A stretch of 64,000 nucleotides of DNA from Marinobacterium marinum (GCF_013868415.1 NZ_JACEMT010000041.1:1-64000); one strand, 5' to 3'; shown: positions 26,477 to 35,721, counted from the stretch's first letter. The notes: generated from the letters alone by a model not told the origin. Numbers and translations are program-made.

Positions 26477-26492
26477 GGCCGATTCTCCCGTG

Positions 26493-26933
26493 CTATCGAA
26501 CGCTGAAAACGCCTTCCATACCCTTGCTTTCCAGGCCACTCATATAGAATCGGAACTCACCCGGTTTGATCGGAACGAAATACAGCTCGGCTTCACCTTC
26601 CTGCTCAAACTCCAGCTCCGTCAATGCCACTGCCTTGATCTCCAGGTCACCCGCTTCCACCTTGCGCAGGTAGATGGACGAGAAAAACTCAGGCGCCTTC
26701 ATGGCATATTCCTTAAGACCGCTGGAGATGACTTTCAGGCGATACGCCTGTCCCGTTACCAACTCATAGCGGCTCTGCGACAGAGCATAATCCGTCACTT
26801 CACTACCCAACACCAGATCGGGCAAGCGCTCCGGGCGTGTCGTCAGATCGCCTTCGGCAACAGCTGTGGGGGCGATGGCTGTACCAACCGCCATTACCAG
26901 GGCCAGACTCAGATTTCGGATGGTGGGTTTCAT
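26493..26933 (-). CDS. Hypothetical periplasmic protein, cupredoxin-like without copper ligands
   Basis: 146 residues with a clear signal peptide (ending PTAVAEG). The C-terminal 100 residues look like a beta-sandwich of the cupredoxin type (YELVTGQAYRLKVISSG, then FVPIKPGEFRFYMSGLESKG), but there is no histidine in the mature protein and no cysteine, so a type 1 copper site cannot form. First gene of the operon leading to the kinase and regulator, 16 bp before the kinase start. It might be a periplasmic sensor partner; fold is inferred by eye. Confidence 0.65.
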   Translation of the reverse strand: MKPTIRNLSLALVMAVGTAIAPTAVAEGDLTTRPERLPDLVLGSEVTDYALSQSRYELVTGQAYRLKVISSGLKEYAMKAPEFFSSIYLRKVEAGDLEIKAVALTELEFEQEGEAELYFVPIKPGEFRFYMSGLESKGMEGVFSVR

Positions 26934-26997
26934 GGCTCTTTCCTGTTCTTGTTGTGATATTTACCCACCATCCTAGTGAGCACTACCCTCAAAAACA

Positions 26998-27010
26998 TAC
27001 TACTTCGGTA
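26998..27010 (+). promoter_or_regulatory. Possible operator shared with the dehydrogenase promoter
   Basis: TACTACTTCGGTA lies in the 177-bp divergent region between the cupredoxin-like gene and the ABC operon. It closely resembles TACTACTTTGGGT (minus strand) at 21289-21301 and shares TACTACNNNGG with 21238-21248. Regulator unknown. Confidence 0.35.
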
Positions 27011-27110
27011 CTGATTGTTTGAGACTTTCTGAATATTTAAACCCTCGGGCTTACTCCCTAAGCTCAGCCTGTAACACCTCATAACAACGATAACGCCCGA
27101 GTGTGACCCG

Positions 27111-28289
27111 ATGAACAAGCTGCCCCGACTGCTGTATACGGCTGCCCTGACAGTCCCCTTGACGACCAACGCCCTGGCGACCTCACTGGAGATCGAAATC
27201 GGCTATGTCGGCTTCGAACCCGACCATGGCCCGGTGCTTTCCAACCTGCTGCCCGAACCTGCCGATACCGGATTCAAGGGGGTTGAACTGGGCATTCTCG
27301 ACAGCAATACCACCGGACGTTTTCTCAAGCAGCATTACACACTGCGTGGCCTGAGCACCGACAAGGCAGACGAAATCGTACCGGCCACACGCACCCTGTA
27401 CGATCAGGGAGTTCGGCTGTTTGTACTCAATCTGAATCGCGAGCAGCTGATCAATGTTGCGACCGCCTTGCCCGATGATGCACTACTGATCAACGCTGGC
27501 AGTCAGGACAATCGCTTGCGCACACATGATTGCATTCCCGGCCTGCTGCACAGCATGCCGTCCCGCGCCATGCTGACCGATGCTCTGGCGCAGTGGCTGG
27601 CTAAAAAACGCTGGAATCGATGGCTTCTGCTGGAAGGACAGACGCAGGAAGACAAAGCCTATGCCGACTCGCTCGCCCGCAGTGCCCAACGTATGGGAGC
27701 GGTCATCGTGGCACGCAAGCAATGGAGTTTTGATACCGATCTGCGCCGTACCGCCCAGCAGGAACTACCGCCGTTCACCCAAACCAGCGAATATGACGTT
27801 GTCATCGTGGCTGACGAGCGAGGGGATTTTGGTGAATATGTCCCCTTCAATACCTGGCTGCCGCGCCCGGTCGTCGGCACTCAGGGCATGTCACCCGTTA
27901 CCTGGCATCGCGTTGTGGAAGCCTGGGGAGCGGCGCAATTGCAGAGTCGCTTTAGCAAACTGGCCAACCGGGACATGTATGGTGGCGACTACGCAGGCTG
28001 GGCAGCCGTTCGCACTCTGGCCGAAGCCGTCACCCAAACAGGCAGCATCGATCCGGCCAACCTGCACCGTTTTATTATGTCCGAACAGTTTCAACTGGGA
28101 GCCTTCAAGGGCCGCAAGCTGACGTACCGTTCCTGGAGCGGGCAATTGCGCCAGCCCATCCCCCTGGTACACCCTCGTGCGCTGGTGTCTCAGTCACCAC
28201 AAGAAGGCTACCTGCACCCTGTTACCGATCTCGACACGCTGGGCTTTGACCAGCGTGAAAGCCAGTGCTCAGTCAAAGGAGACTCCTGA
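27111..28289 (+). CDS. ABC transporter substrate-binding protein, PQQ alcohol dehydrogenase-associated
   Basis: 392 residues with a signal peptide (to about 24, NALA). It has the branched-chain amino acid/amide receptor type of two-lobed fold: LEIEIGYVGFEPDHGPVLSN, GVRLFVLNLNREQLINVATA, and RWLLLEGQTQEDKAYADSLA. It corresponds to the family found upstream of a beta-propeller and an ABC exporter-like pair in PQQ alcohol loci. Its stop overlaps the start of the propeller gene (TGATG). Ligand unknown. Confidence 0.85.
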   Translation: MNKLPRLLYTAALTVPLTTNALATSLEIEIGYVGFEPDHGPVLSNLLPEPADTGFKGVELGILDSNTTGRFLKQHYTLRGLSTDKADEIVPATRTLYDQGVRLFVLNLNREQLINVATALPDDALLINAGSQDNRLRTHDCIPGLLHSMPSRAMLTDALAQWLAKKRWNRWLLLEGQTQEDKAYADSLARSAQRMGAVIVARKQWSFDTDLRRTAQQELPPFTQTSEYDVVIVADERGDFGEYVPFNTWLPRPVVGTQGMSPVTWHRVVEAWGAAQLQSRFSKLANRDMYGGDYAGWAAVRTLAEAVTQTGSIDPANLHRFIMSEQFQLGAFKGRKLTYRSWSGQLRQPIPLVHPRALVSQSPQEGYLHPVTDLDTLGFDQRESQCSVKGDS

Positions 28290-29260
28290 TGCCTAAGCCC
28301 CCCTTCCTTAAAACCCTGCTGATCGGCGCCCTGCTGGCCAGCCCCATGACTCAGGCCGCGACCGCTTACGTCTCCAACGAAAAGGACAACACCCTGTCCG
28401 TGATTGATCTGGAGACACTGGAGGTGACCGACACCATTGACGTCGGCGAACGGCCACGAGGCATCGCCTTGTCCAAGGATCACAGCAAGCTTTTCATTTG
28501 TGCCAGTGACTCCGACACAGTACAGGTCATGGATCTGGCGACACAGCGTATCATCGCTAATCTGCCATCGGGAGAAGACCCTGAACAGTTCGCTCTACAC
28601 CCGGATAACCGGCGTCTTTATATCGCCAACGAAGATGATGCACTGGTCACGGTTGTTGATACCGACACCCATGAAGTACTGGCCCAGATCGACGTAGGTG
28701 TCGAGCCTGAAGGCATGGCCGTCAGCCCCGATGGGCGCTGGGCCGTCAATACCAGTGAAACCACCAGTATGCTTCACTGGATCGATACCGAAACACATGA
28801 ACTGGTTGACAACACACTGGTGGACCAACGCCCTCGTCATGTCGAGTTTTCGCATGACGGAAGTGTTCTCTGGGCGTCGTCCGAGATCGGCGGGACCGTT
28901 TCCATTATTGATGTTGACAGCCGACAGATCTCCCAAAAGCTGAGCTTCCGGATTCGCGGCATCCATCCTGACAAGATTCAGCCCGTAGGTGTCAAATTAT
29001 CCGCCGACGGGCGCTATGCCTTTGTTGCTCTGGGCCCTGCCAACCATGTTGCGGTTGTGGATGCCCGGTCCCATGAAATTCTGGACTATTTGCTGGTGGG
29101 CCGGCGAGTCTGGCATATGGAGTTCACCCCCGACCAGAAATATCTTCTGACCACCAACGGGGTCAGCGGCGATGTCTCGGTCATTGATGTCGATGCGATG
29201 AAAGTCACCAAATCAATCAAGGTCGGTCGCTACCCCTGGGGTATCGTGACTCTGGACTGA
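28289..29260 (+). CDS. PQQ-associated YVTN beta-propeller protein
   Basis: 323 residues with a signal peptide ending MTQAAT. Repeated blades are visible: YVSNEKDNTLSVIDLETLEV, LFICASDSDTVQVMDLATQR, LYIANEDDALVTVVDTDTHE, and SGDVSVIDVDAMKVTKSIKV, seven or so in all. Periplasmic partner protein of PQQ alcohol systems; exact role unknown. AAAGGAG precedes ATG 28289; the open frame begins a few codons earlier inside the previous gene. Confidence 0.88.
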   Translation: MPKPPFLKTLLIGALLASPMTQAATAYVSNEKDNTLSVIDLETLEVTDTIDVGERPRGIALSKDHSKLFICASDSDTVQVMDLATQRIIANLPSGEDPEQFALHPDNRRLYIANEDDALVTVVDTDTHEVLAQIDVGVEPEGMAVSPDGRWAVNTSETTSMLHWIDTETHELVDNTLVDQRPRHVEFSHDGSVLWASSEIGGTVSIIDVDSRQISQKLSFRIRGIHPDKIQPVGVKLSADGRYAFVALGPANHVAVVDARSHEILDYLLVGRRVWHMEFTPDQKYLLTTNGVSGDVSVIDVDAMKVTKSIKVGRYPWGIVTLD

Positions 29261-29274
29261 AACAGGAGGCGCTC

Positions 29275-30015
29275 ATGGGGCTTGAAGTGCGTCAGCTCGG
29301 CTTCCGATACGGTCCACGCCAGGCACTGGATGATGTCAGCTTCACTCTGGCTGCTGGTCAATTGAATGCTCTGCTGGGGCCCAATGGCGCGGGCAAAAGT
29401 ACGCTCTATGCCCTGCTGACCCGGTTGTTCAGTCTACAAAAGGGCGAGATACGACTGGATGACGTGTCAATAACGCACCCATCCAGCCGGCTCAAGCAAC
29501 GTCTGGGGGTGGTCTTTCAGCAAAGCACTCTGGATCTGGACCTGAGCGTGTTGCAAAACCTGGAATATCACGGTGCCTTGCATGGCCTGACGAGCCAACA
29601 CGTGAACCGGGCCGCCACCGAATTGCTGGAACGGCTGGATCTGGCCGATCGGCGGCACGACAGTATCCGCAGTCTGAACGGCGGACACCGCCGCCGGGTC
29701 GAAATTGCACGCGCCCTGTTGCACGGTCCTTCCATCCTGTTGCTGGACGAAGCCACGGTCGGTCTGGATACAGCCGCTCGCCAGTCTATCAACCGGCTGG
29801 TACGTGAACTCTGTCACGAACAGAGCCTGACCGTGCTCTGGGCCACACATTTGATTGAAGAGATCGACTCGGACGACCCTGTTCTGGTTCTGCATCAGGG
29901 ACGCCTGCTCGCCGATGCGCCCGCTCATGTCATCTGCCACAAGCAACAGACCCGAACCCTGGCCGAGGCATTCGAGAGGATGACCGAACTCAAGGAAAGC
30001 CGCCGATGCATTTAG
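29275..30015 (+). CDS. ABC transporter ATP-binding protein, PQQ-associated
   Basis: 246 residues. Walker A GPNGAGKST (about 35-43), Q-loop VVFQQSTLDLDL, Walker B SILLLDEATVGLD and the H-loop ATHLIEEI are present. The signature segment reads SLNGGHRRRVEIARALL rather than the canonical LSGGQ. It overlaps the permease gene by 10 bp and forms an ABC-2 type unit with it, more like exporters than binding-protein-dependent importers. Confidence 0.9.
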   Translation: MGLEVRQLGFRYGPRQALDDVSFTLAAGQLNALLGPNGAGKSTLYALLTRLFSLQKGEIRLDDVSITHPSSRLKQRLGVVFQQSTLDLDLSVLQNLEYHGALHGLTSQHVNRAATELLERLDLADRRHDSIRSLNGGHRRRVEIARALLHGPSILLLDEATVGLDTAARQSINRLVRELCHEQSLTVLWATHLIEEIDSDDPVLVLHQGRLLADAPAHVICHKQQTRTLAEAFERMTELKESRRCI

Positions 30016-30797
30016 CTGCCTGTATGATTGCCCTCAAGGGGATTTTGAAACGAGAGTTCCTGCGTTTCATTCACCAGCGCACCCGCTTCCTGAGTGCTCT
30101 GGTCCGCCCGTTACTCTGGCTTCTGGTTTTCGCCACCGGGTTTCGCGCAGCTTTGGGGGTTTCCATCATTCCGCCCTATCAGACCTACATCACCTATGAA
30201 ACTTACATCCTGCCCGGCCTGTGCTGTATGATTCTGCTATTCAACGGCATGCAAAGTTCGCTTTCAATGGTATACGACCGTGAAATGGGTAGCATGAAAG
30301 TACTGCTCCTGAGTCCGCTACCCAGAAGCTGGCTGCTGTTCTGCAAGCTGATTGCCATCGCCCTGCTCTCACTGGCTCAGGTCTATGCTTTCATTGGTCT
30401 GGGTTTCCTGGTGGACGTCACACCCCCGATCATGGGGCTGCTGACAGTTTTGCCGGCCCTGGTTCTGACAGCATTAATGCTGGGCTCCATCGGCCTGTTC
30501 TTGTCATCACGCATTCGTCAGCTGGAGAATTTCGCCGGGGTCATGAATTTTGTCATCTTCCCCATGTTCTTCATGTCATCGGCGCTGTATCCATTGTGGA
30601 AAATGCGCGAGTCCAGTGAATGGCTGTATTGGATCTGCAACGTCAATCCCTTTACCCATGCCGTCGAACTGGTGCGATTTGCTCTCTACACCGAACTCAA
30701 CCTGTCAGCACTGCTGATCACGACAGGCACCACCGCTGTTTTTATGGTTCTGGCTCTCTGGGGGTTCAGGTCCGAGCAAGTGGCCAGAAGGCACTGA
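30006..30797 (+). CDS. ABC-2 type permease, PQQ-associated
   Basis: 263 residues, six hydrophobic segments, ABC2_membrane type: RFIHQRTRFLSALVRPLLWL at the N-terminus, a periplasmic loop with PPYQTYITYETYILPGLCCM, and SALYPLWKMRESSEWLYWIC followed by NPFTHAVELVRFALYTEL. Last gene of the ABC operon; converges on the hybrid kinase 31 bp away. Substrate not known. Confidence 0.88.
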   Translation: MHLAACMIALKGILKREFLRFIHQRTRFLSALVRPLLWLLVFATGFRAALGVSIIPPYQTYITYETYILPGLCCMILLFNGMQSSLSMVYDREMGSMKVLLLSPLPRSWLLFCKLIAIALLSLAQVYAFIGLGFLVDVTPPIMGLLTVLPALVLTALMLGSIGLFLSSRIRQLENFAGVMNFVIFPMFFMSSALYPLWKMRESSEWLYWICNVNPFTHAVELVRFALYTELNLSALLITTGTTAVFMVLALWGFRSEQVARRH

Positions 30798-30828
30798 GCC
30801 ACCCTCTTGCCCTTGGCATTTACTGGCG

Positions 30829-32553
30829 TCAGGTCAGCATATGCGTCATCAGCGCTCGCAACTTGCCCGGTTTGACGGGCTTGTTCAGTACATGCACAGC
30901 CGCCTCCCTGAATGCTCGGCGGCTGTCATCACTACGGTCAGCCGTCAACATCACCATCGGCAATGCCTCGCGTCCGGTGTCATTTAGCCAGGTACGCAGC
31001 TCCAATCCTCGACAGCCCTCATCCAGATGGTAATCAGCCAGCACCAGGTCCAGAGCGCGCTTGTCACAGGCTGCACGCGCCTGTGACAGGCTTTCGGCCA
31101 GCACCACATCACACCCCCAGCCTGCCAGCAAGGCCTGCATACTGACCAGGATCGCCGGATCATTGTCCAGCACCAGAACACGCTTGCCCGTAAACCCGCA
31201 ATCATCACTCACCCGGCCCAAGCTCGTCCCCGGTTGGGGTTGTGCCGGCGGTACTGTCAACGGTACGCAGATTTCAAAGCAGGAGCCCTGCCCGACCACT
31301 GAATACAAACCAAGTGGGTGGTTCAAACGACGCGCAATACGATCCACAATGGCCAGGCCCAGCCCGACACCGCCGCGACGCGACAACTTCTGATGCAATC
31401 GGCAAAATTCCTCAAACACGGCAACCTGTTTGTCGGCCGGTATGCCGCTTCCGGTATCCAGCACCTGAATCGCCAGCATGCTGCCTCGTCGACGAAACCC
31501 CAACAACACGCCACCTGTTTCGGTATAACGGAAGGCATTGCTGAGAAAGTTACGCAGGATACGTGTCAGCAGGCGGGGGTCACTGGCAATCCAAAGCGAA
31601 CGGCTGCGTACACGAAACGTCAAATTCGACGCCTCGGCCACAGGCTCGAACTCCGACCTCAACCCCTCGGCAAGTCGCTCCACGGAAAAGCTCTGCACTT
31701 CAGGCTGAACCGCATCCTGATCCAGCTTGGATATATCCAGCAGATCAGTCAGCAGCTGTTCCGCCCCGTCCAAGGCCTGATGCACGCGGTCGACCAGCTC
31801 GGCTTCCGACAGCGGCAAGTTGCGCTCCTGTAAGGCAGCAACCAGCAGCCGAGCCGCATTCATCGGCTGTAACAGGTCATGACTGGCAGCAGCCAGGTAA
31901 CGATCCTTACTCAGGTTGGCTTCTTCCGCCGATTCCTTCGCTTTCAACATTTCCTGCTCGGCCTGCTGCCGCGTTTCAACCTCCTGCAACAACCGCTCAT
32001 TCAACTGCACCAGCTCGGAGGTTCGCTCCTCCACACGCTGCTCCAATTCCTCATTCATCGACAACATGCGGTGCTGCAGTTTTTTACATTCCGTAATATC
32101 AGCCACACAGACAATAATATCGGCTTCATCTCCCCGTTGACGCAGGAGTACACTCATGGAGACTTCAACGGCACTGCCATCGGACTTGCGCAATCGGGTT
32201 TCGTACAAGAACAGTTGATTGTCACTCATCAGACGTGCGGTCATCAGGTGAAATTCATGCTCACTGAACAGCAAATCATGGGCAAAATTGAGACCGGCCT
32301 CCATGCTGTCCTTATCGGGGAAGCCACAGATCCTGGCCAGCGCCCGATTGGCCTTGACGATGGTGCCGGTCAGGTCGGCCTGAAAAATACCATGCAACGC
32401 GTTATCAAACAGCCACTTATAGCGATTGCGTTCAGTTTCCAGTTCGTCGATCTTGTCGCTCAATTCCGGGTAATAGCTTTTCCGTGCCGACTGCCCCCCC
32501 AGCCCGATCAGGTGTTCTACTGTCAGTTCGCGGCCGTCATAGAGCTTCTTCAT
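30829..32553 (-). CDS. Hybrid sensor histidine kinase / response regulator (ErcS-like)
   Basis: About 574 residues with no membrane segment, so cytoplasmic. PAS domain (about 45-155, with YKWLFDNALHGIFQADLTGT), coiled coil (165-215), HisKA with phospho-acceptor H225 (LAAASHDLLQPMNAARLLVA), ATPase domain (VLDTGSGIPADKQVAVFEEF, GVGLGLAIVDRIA), and a C-terminal receiver with the acceptor Asp in LVLADYHLDEG. It resembles ErcS/ErcS' and NahK-type kinases of the Pseudomonas ethanol oxidation circuit. Start is uncertain: ATG 32553 or GTG 32571; either overlaps the 3' end of ercA. Confidence 0.87.
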   Translation of the reverse strand: MKKLYDGRELTVEHLIGLGGQSARKSYYPELSDKIDELETERNRYKWLFDNALHGIFQADLTGTIVKANRALARICGFPDKDSMEAGLNFAHDLLFSEHEFHLMTARLMSDNQLFLYETRLRKSDGSAVEVSMSVLLRQRGDEADIIVCVADITECKKLQHRMLSMNEELEQRVEERTSELVQLNERLLQEVETRQQAEQEMLKAKESAEEANLSKDRYLAAASHDLLQPMNAARLLVAALQERNLPLSEAELVDRVHQALDGAEQLLTDLLDISKLDQDAVQPEVQSFSVERLAEGLRSEFEPVAEASNLTFRVRSRSLWIASDPRLLTRILRNFLSNAFRYTETGGVLLGFRRRGSMLAIQVLDTGSGIPADKQVAVFEEFCRLHQKLSRRGGVGLGLAIVDRIARRLNHPLGLYSVVGQGSCFEICVPLTVPPAQPQPGTSLGRVSDDCGFTGKRVLVLDNDPAILVSMQALLAGWGCDVVLAESLSQARAACDKRALDLVLADYHLDEGCRGLELRTWLNDTGREALPMVMLTADRSDDSRRAFREAAVHVLNKPVKPGKLRALMTHMLT

Positions 32554-33697
32554 ATACGGTCTCAACATCACGCCGGTTGGATTTGCGCGGATTGGTCAGG
32601 ATGCATGGGTCTTTGATCGCGTTCCGGCTCAGGTAGGGTATATCGGTCAGGTCTACGCCCTGCTCGGCCAAAGTGTGTGGCAGGCCGACTTCACGCTTTA
32701 GTGTAATGACCTGCTGCATCAACCGACGCTTGATCTGGGACTGACTCAGCCCACGAGGATCAATGCCCATCGCCTCAGCTACGCTGCGAAATCGGTCCGG
32801 TGCAGACTCATAATTATAGTCGATCACATGCTCCAGCAGCATGGCGTTACACAGGCCATGCGGCAGATCCAAATAGCCTCCCAGGCTATGGGACATGGCA
32901 TGCACGGCCCCCAGCACTGCATTGGAAAAGGCCAGGCCCGCTTTCATCGATCCCAGCATCACCTGTTCTCGCAGGTGTGCGTCATCCGGCTGTTCCACCA
33001 ACAACGCCAGATGAGTGTTTATCATGCGCACCGCATCCAGCGCATGCATATCCGTCAAGGGGCCACTGGCGGTGGAAACGAAGGCTTCAATGGCATGTAC
33101 CAGCGCGTCAACGCCGGTGCAGGCTGTCAGAAAGGTGTCCATCGTGCGCGTGGTATCCGGATCAATCAAGGCCACATCCGGCACCACGGACTTGCTGATA
33201 ATGGACAATTTCATCCGTTCCTGCTGATTGGACAGAATGGCAAACTGGGACACATCAGCCGATGTCCCGGCAGTTGTCGGAATACAGATCATCGGCGGAA
33301 TCGGGATGGTAATACGGTCCACACCCTCAAATTCGAGAATATGGCGTCCATGTGTACTGACAATGCCGATGCCCTTGGCACAATCGATCGGGCTGCCACC
33401 ACCCACCGCAACTATGACATTACAGCCTTGTTCCAGATAGAGCTCAGCTCCCTGCGTCACCTGTTCAACCCTCGGGTTCGGCGACACATTGGCAAAGACA
33501 ACCGATGGAATCTCGCGCTCCGCCAGCAGCTGTTCCACTTCACTGACCCAACCGGCTTGCTGCACCCCCGGATCCGTTACGATCAACACTTTGCGCGCAC
33601 CGAAGGTCAACGCATAGTTGGCAACCGTCTTGCGTGCACCACTGCCGAAAATGATTTCAGGCGAAACGAATTTGCGGAGTCGTGAAACTTCACTCAT
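32537..33697 (-). CDS. ercA: Iron-containing alcohol dehydrogenase-like regulatory protein ErcA
   Basis: 386 residues, group III Fe-dependent alcohol dehydrogenase fold. NAD-binding GGGSPIDCAKGIGIV (about 95-109), TTAGTSADVSQFAI, and metal-site segments GVDALVHAIEAFVS and HSLGGYLDLPHGLCNAMLLEHV with the expected histidines. In Pseudomonas, ErcA next to ErcS takes part in control of ethanol oxidation rather than bulk catabolism; enzymatic activity is possible since ligands are kept. ATG 33697 is favoured by the MSEVSRLRKF N-terminus. Operon with the kinase that overlaps its 3' end. Confidence 0.88.
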   Translation of the reverse strand: MSEVSRLRKFVSPEIIFGSGARKTVANYALTFGARKVLIVTDPGVQQAGWVSEVEQLLAEREIPSVVFANVSPNPRVEQVTQGAELYLEQGCNVIVAVGGGSPIDCAKGIGIVSTHGRHILEFEGVDRITIPIPPMICIPTTAGTSADVSQFAILSNQQERMKLSIISKSVVPDVALIDPDTTRTMDTFLTACTGVDALVHAIEAFVSTASGPLTDMHALDAVRMINTHLALLVEQPDDAHLREQVMLGSMKAGLAFSNAVLGAVHAMSHSLGGYLDLPHGLCNAMLLEHVIDYNYESAPDRFRSVAEAMGIDPRGLSQSQIKRRLMQQVITLKREVGLPHTLAEQGVDLTDIPYLSRNAIKDPCILTNPRKSNRRDVETVYEEAL

Positions 33698-33930
33698 GAA
33701 CATGCCCTGCCTAGCCTGACCCCGATTCATCGTCGAAGCCTGATATTATTATTCAGCGCACGATTATACCGCTCCCCCCCACGACAGCCAGTGTACAAAG
33801 GGCTAGAAAATGCCACAAATTTGCACAATCTGTCCCGTTACCGCCACTTTGGTATTAGATACCATAGGGGGCAATAAATCTCGCCAAGGCAGCAGATCAA
33901 AGCTGCCCAAACTGCAGGATAATTGCTGCT

Positions 33931-35238
33931 ATGGAACAGACATCTCCTCTCTATCAACATGTCGTGGTCGTCGGCGGCGGTGCCGGCGGACTTGAGCTTG
34001 CCACTCGACTGGCACGCAAGTACCGCCGCAAGGGCCTTAAAGTCACCCTGGTCGATCGCGAACCCACCCATATCTGGAAGCCCTTGTTGCATGAGGTCGC
34101 AACAGGCTCGCTGGATGCCGGTCTGGATGAGCTCAGTTACAGCGCACAAGCGCGCAGCGCCGGCTTTAAATTCCAGGTCGGACTGATGGAATCCATCGAC
34201 CGTGAGCGTCAATGTATTCACCTTGCCGCTGTTACCGGCCAAAGCGGCGATACGCTGATGCCCGTACGCACACTCTACTATGACTACCTGGTCATGGCCG
34301 TGGGCAGTGTCACTAATGACTTTGGCGTCACAGGTGTGGCTCAACACTGCACCTTCCTCGATAGCCGCCATCAGGCCGAGACGTTCCGCCAGACACTGCT
34401 TGAAGCCTGCCTGAAAAACAGCAACTCTGATGATCAGCACCTGCGCATTGCAATCGTGGGGGCTGGCGCAACAGGGGTGGAGCTTTCAGCCGAACTGTTC
34501 AACACCGCTCAGGAACTGGCCGCCTATGGCATATCCAGACTGGATCGAAACCGTCTTGAAGTCACCCTGATCGAAGCCGGACCTCGTATTCTGCCAGCCT
34601 TGCCGGATCGTATTTCCTCTGCCGCCTGTCAGGAGTTGCAGAAACTGGGGGTTATTGTACGCCAGGACACCCGCATCACATCCGTAAGCGAAGCGGGTCT
34701 GACAACCGATACCGGCGAATTGATCAAGGCCGACCTGAAGGTCTGGGCAGCCGGCATTCGCGCCCCCGAATTTCTTACTCGGCTGGATGACCTGGAATAT
34801 AACCGCCTTAATCAGCTGGTCGTCGGCCCTGATTTGCGCACCACTCGGGACAAGCGAATTTTCGCACTGGGAGACTGCGCCGCCTGTGCCCGTACCGATG
34901 GCAATGGCAACGTACCGCCTCGCGCTCAGGCCGCACACCAAATGGCTTCCTTCTTGTACAAGAATTTCCGCCATATTTTGAAAGAAACACCCCTGCCGGC
35001 TTATGAATACAAGGACTATGGATCACTGGTATCACTTAGCCGATTCAGCACCGTAGGCAGCTTGATGGGCAACCTGTCCAAAGGCAGTCTGATGGTCGAA
35101 GGCCGGCTTGCACGGCTGGTGTATGTTTCACTCTACCGCCTGCATCAACTGGCCATTTACGGCTACACCAAAACCTGCCTGATCGCATTGGTTGATCGCA
35201 TCAACAAGGTCATTAGACCTCGCCTCAAATTGCACTGA
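33931..35238 (+). CDS. ndh: NADH dehydrogenase type II (NDH-2)
   Basis: 435 residues. FAD site HVVVVGGGAGGLELATRLAR (about 10-29), NADH site IAIVGAGATGVELSAELF (about 172-189), and FAD-contacting RIFALGDCAACA (about 309-320). KPLLHEVATGSLD and the amphipathic C-terminal region fit the non-proton-pumping, membrane-associated NADH:quinone oxidoreductase. Followed by a good terminator at 35273-35296, so probably monocistronic. Could return electrons from alcohol and aldehyde oxidation to the quinone pool. Confidence 0.92.
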   Translation: MEQTSPLYQHVVVVGGGAGGLELATRLARKYRRKGLKVTLVDREPTHIWKPLLHEVATGSLDAGLDELSYSAQARSAGFKFQVGLMESIDRERQCIHLAAVTGQSGDTLMPVRTLYYDYLVMAVGSVTNDFGVTGVAQHCTFLDSRHQAETFRQTLLEACLKNSNSDDQHLRIAIVGAGATGVELSAELFNTAQELAAYGISRLDRNRLEVTLIEAGPRILPALPDRISSAACQELQKLGVIVRQDTRITSVSEAGLTTDTGELIKADLKVWAAGIRAPEFLTRLDDLEYNRLNQLVVGPDLRTTRDKRIFALGDCAACARTDGNGNVPPRAQAAHQMASFLYKNFRHILKETPLPAYEYKDYGSLVSLSRFSTVGSLMGNLSKGSLMVEGRLARLVYVSLYRLHQLAIYGYTKTCLIALVDRINKVIRPRLKLH

Positions 35239-35272
35239 ACGCACATCCATTGCGTTGTAGCACTGAGCCTTG

Positions 35273-35296
35273 CGGTCCTTCGGGGCCGTTTTTTTT
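35273..35296 (+). terminator. Rho-independent terminator of ndh
   Basis: CGGTCC (35273-35278), loop TTCG, GGGCCG (35283-35288), then eight T to 35296. One G-T pair in the stem. It starts 35 bp after the ndh stop codon. Confidence 0.85.
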
Positions 35297-35721
35297 ACCT
35301 GGCAGGCAGCCGATACAATCACCTCCGGAGTTGAACACAATGTGTACACTCCGGGCCGCTCGGCATAGGGCAATTCAAACGGAACCCCGCATTGCTCCCC
35401 AGCCCATTCAGGACTATTGTTCATATATGGATACACCGCATGACCCAGATCAAGATATTCCTTACACAAGGATTTGACATCAACAGGACGACCTGAGCCG
35501 CATGGAATGTCTTTTAAATGCAACAGACCGTAGATTGACTTTGAGGGGCATCACCATAGAATTCACGGCTGCGCTTTCGTGTACCCATGTGGATACGGCT
35601 CCAATCAGCCCGTCTACTGGCGCACTACTCCACTGAGCTGCCGCCCTCCGGCTCACAAGAACACGCAGGCCCTGGCCACCCTGAATGGCCGCCAACATGA
35701 TGATGCCGAGTTAGCCAAGCG
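35297..35721. other. Interval without a supported gene between ndh and the chemoreceptor
   Basis: About 425 bp. A minus-strand open frame (35128-35523) crosses it, but it runs through the ndh terminator and into ndh itself and matches nothing I recognise. The right part should contain the chemoreceptor promoter. A decayed gene is possible. Confidence 0.5.

Noticed and set aside
35128-35523. Minus-strand ORF of 131 codons overlapping the ndh 3' end
   Set aside because: It reads through the ndh terminator and antisense to ndh coding sequence, has no good ribosome binding site and no recognisable family. Kept only as a possible fragment.
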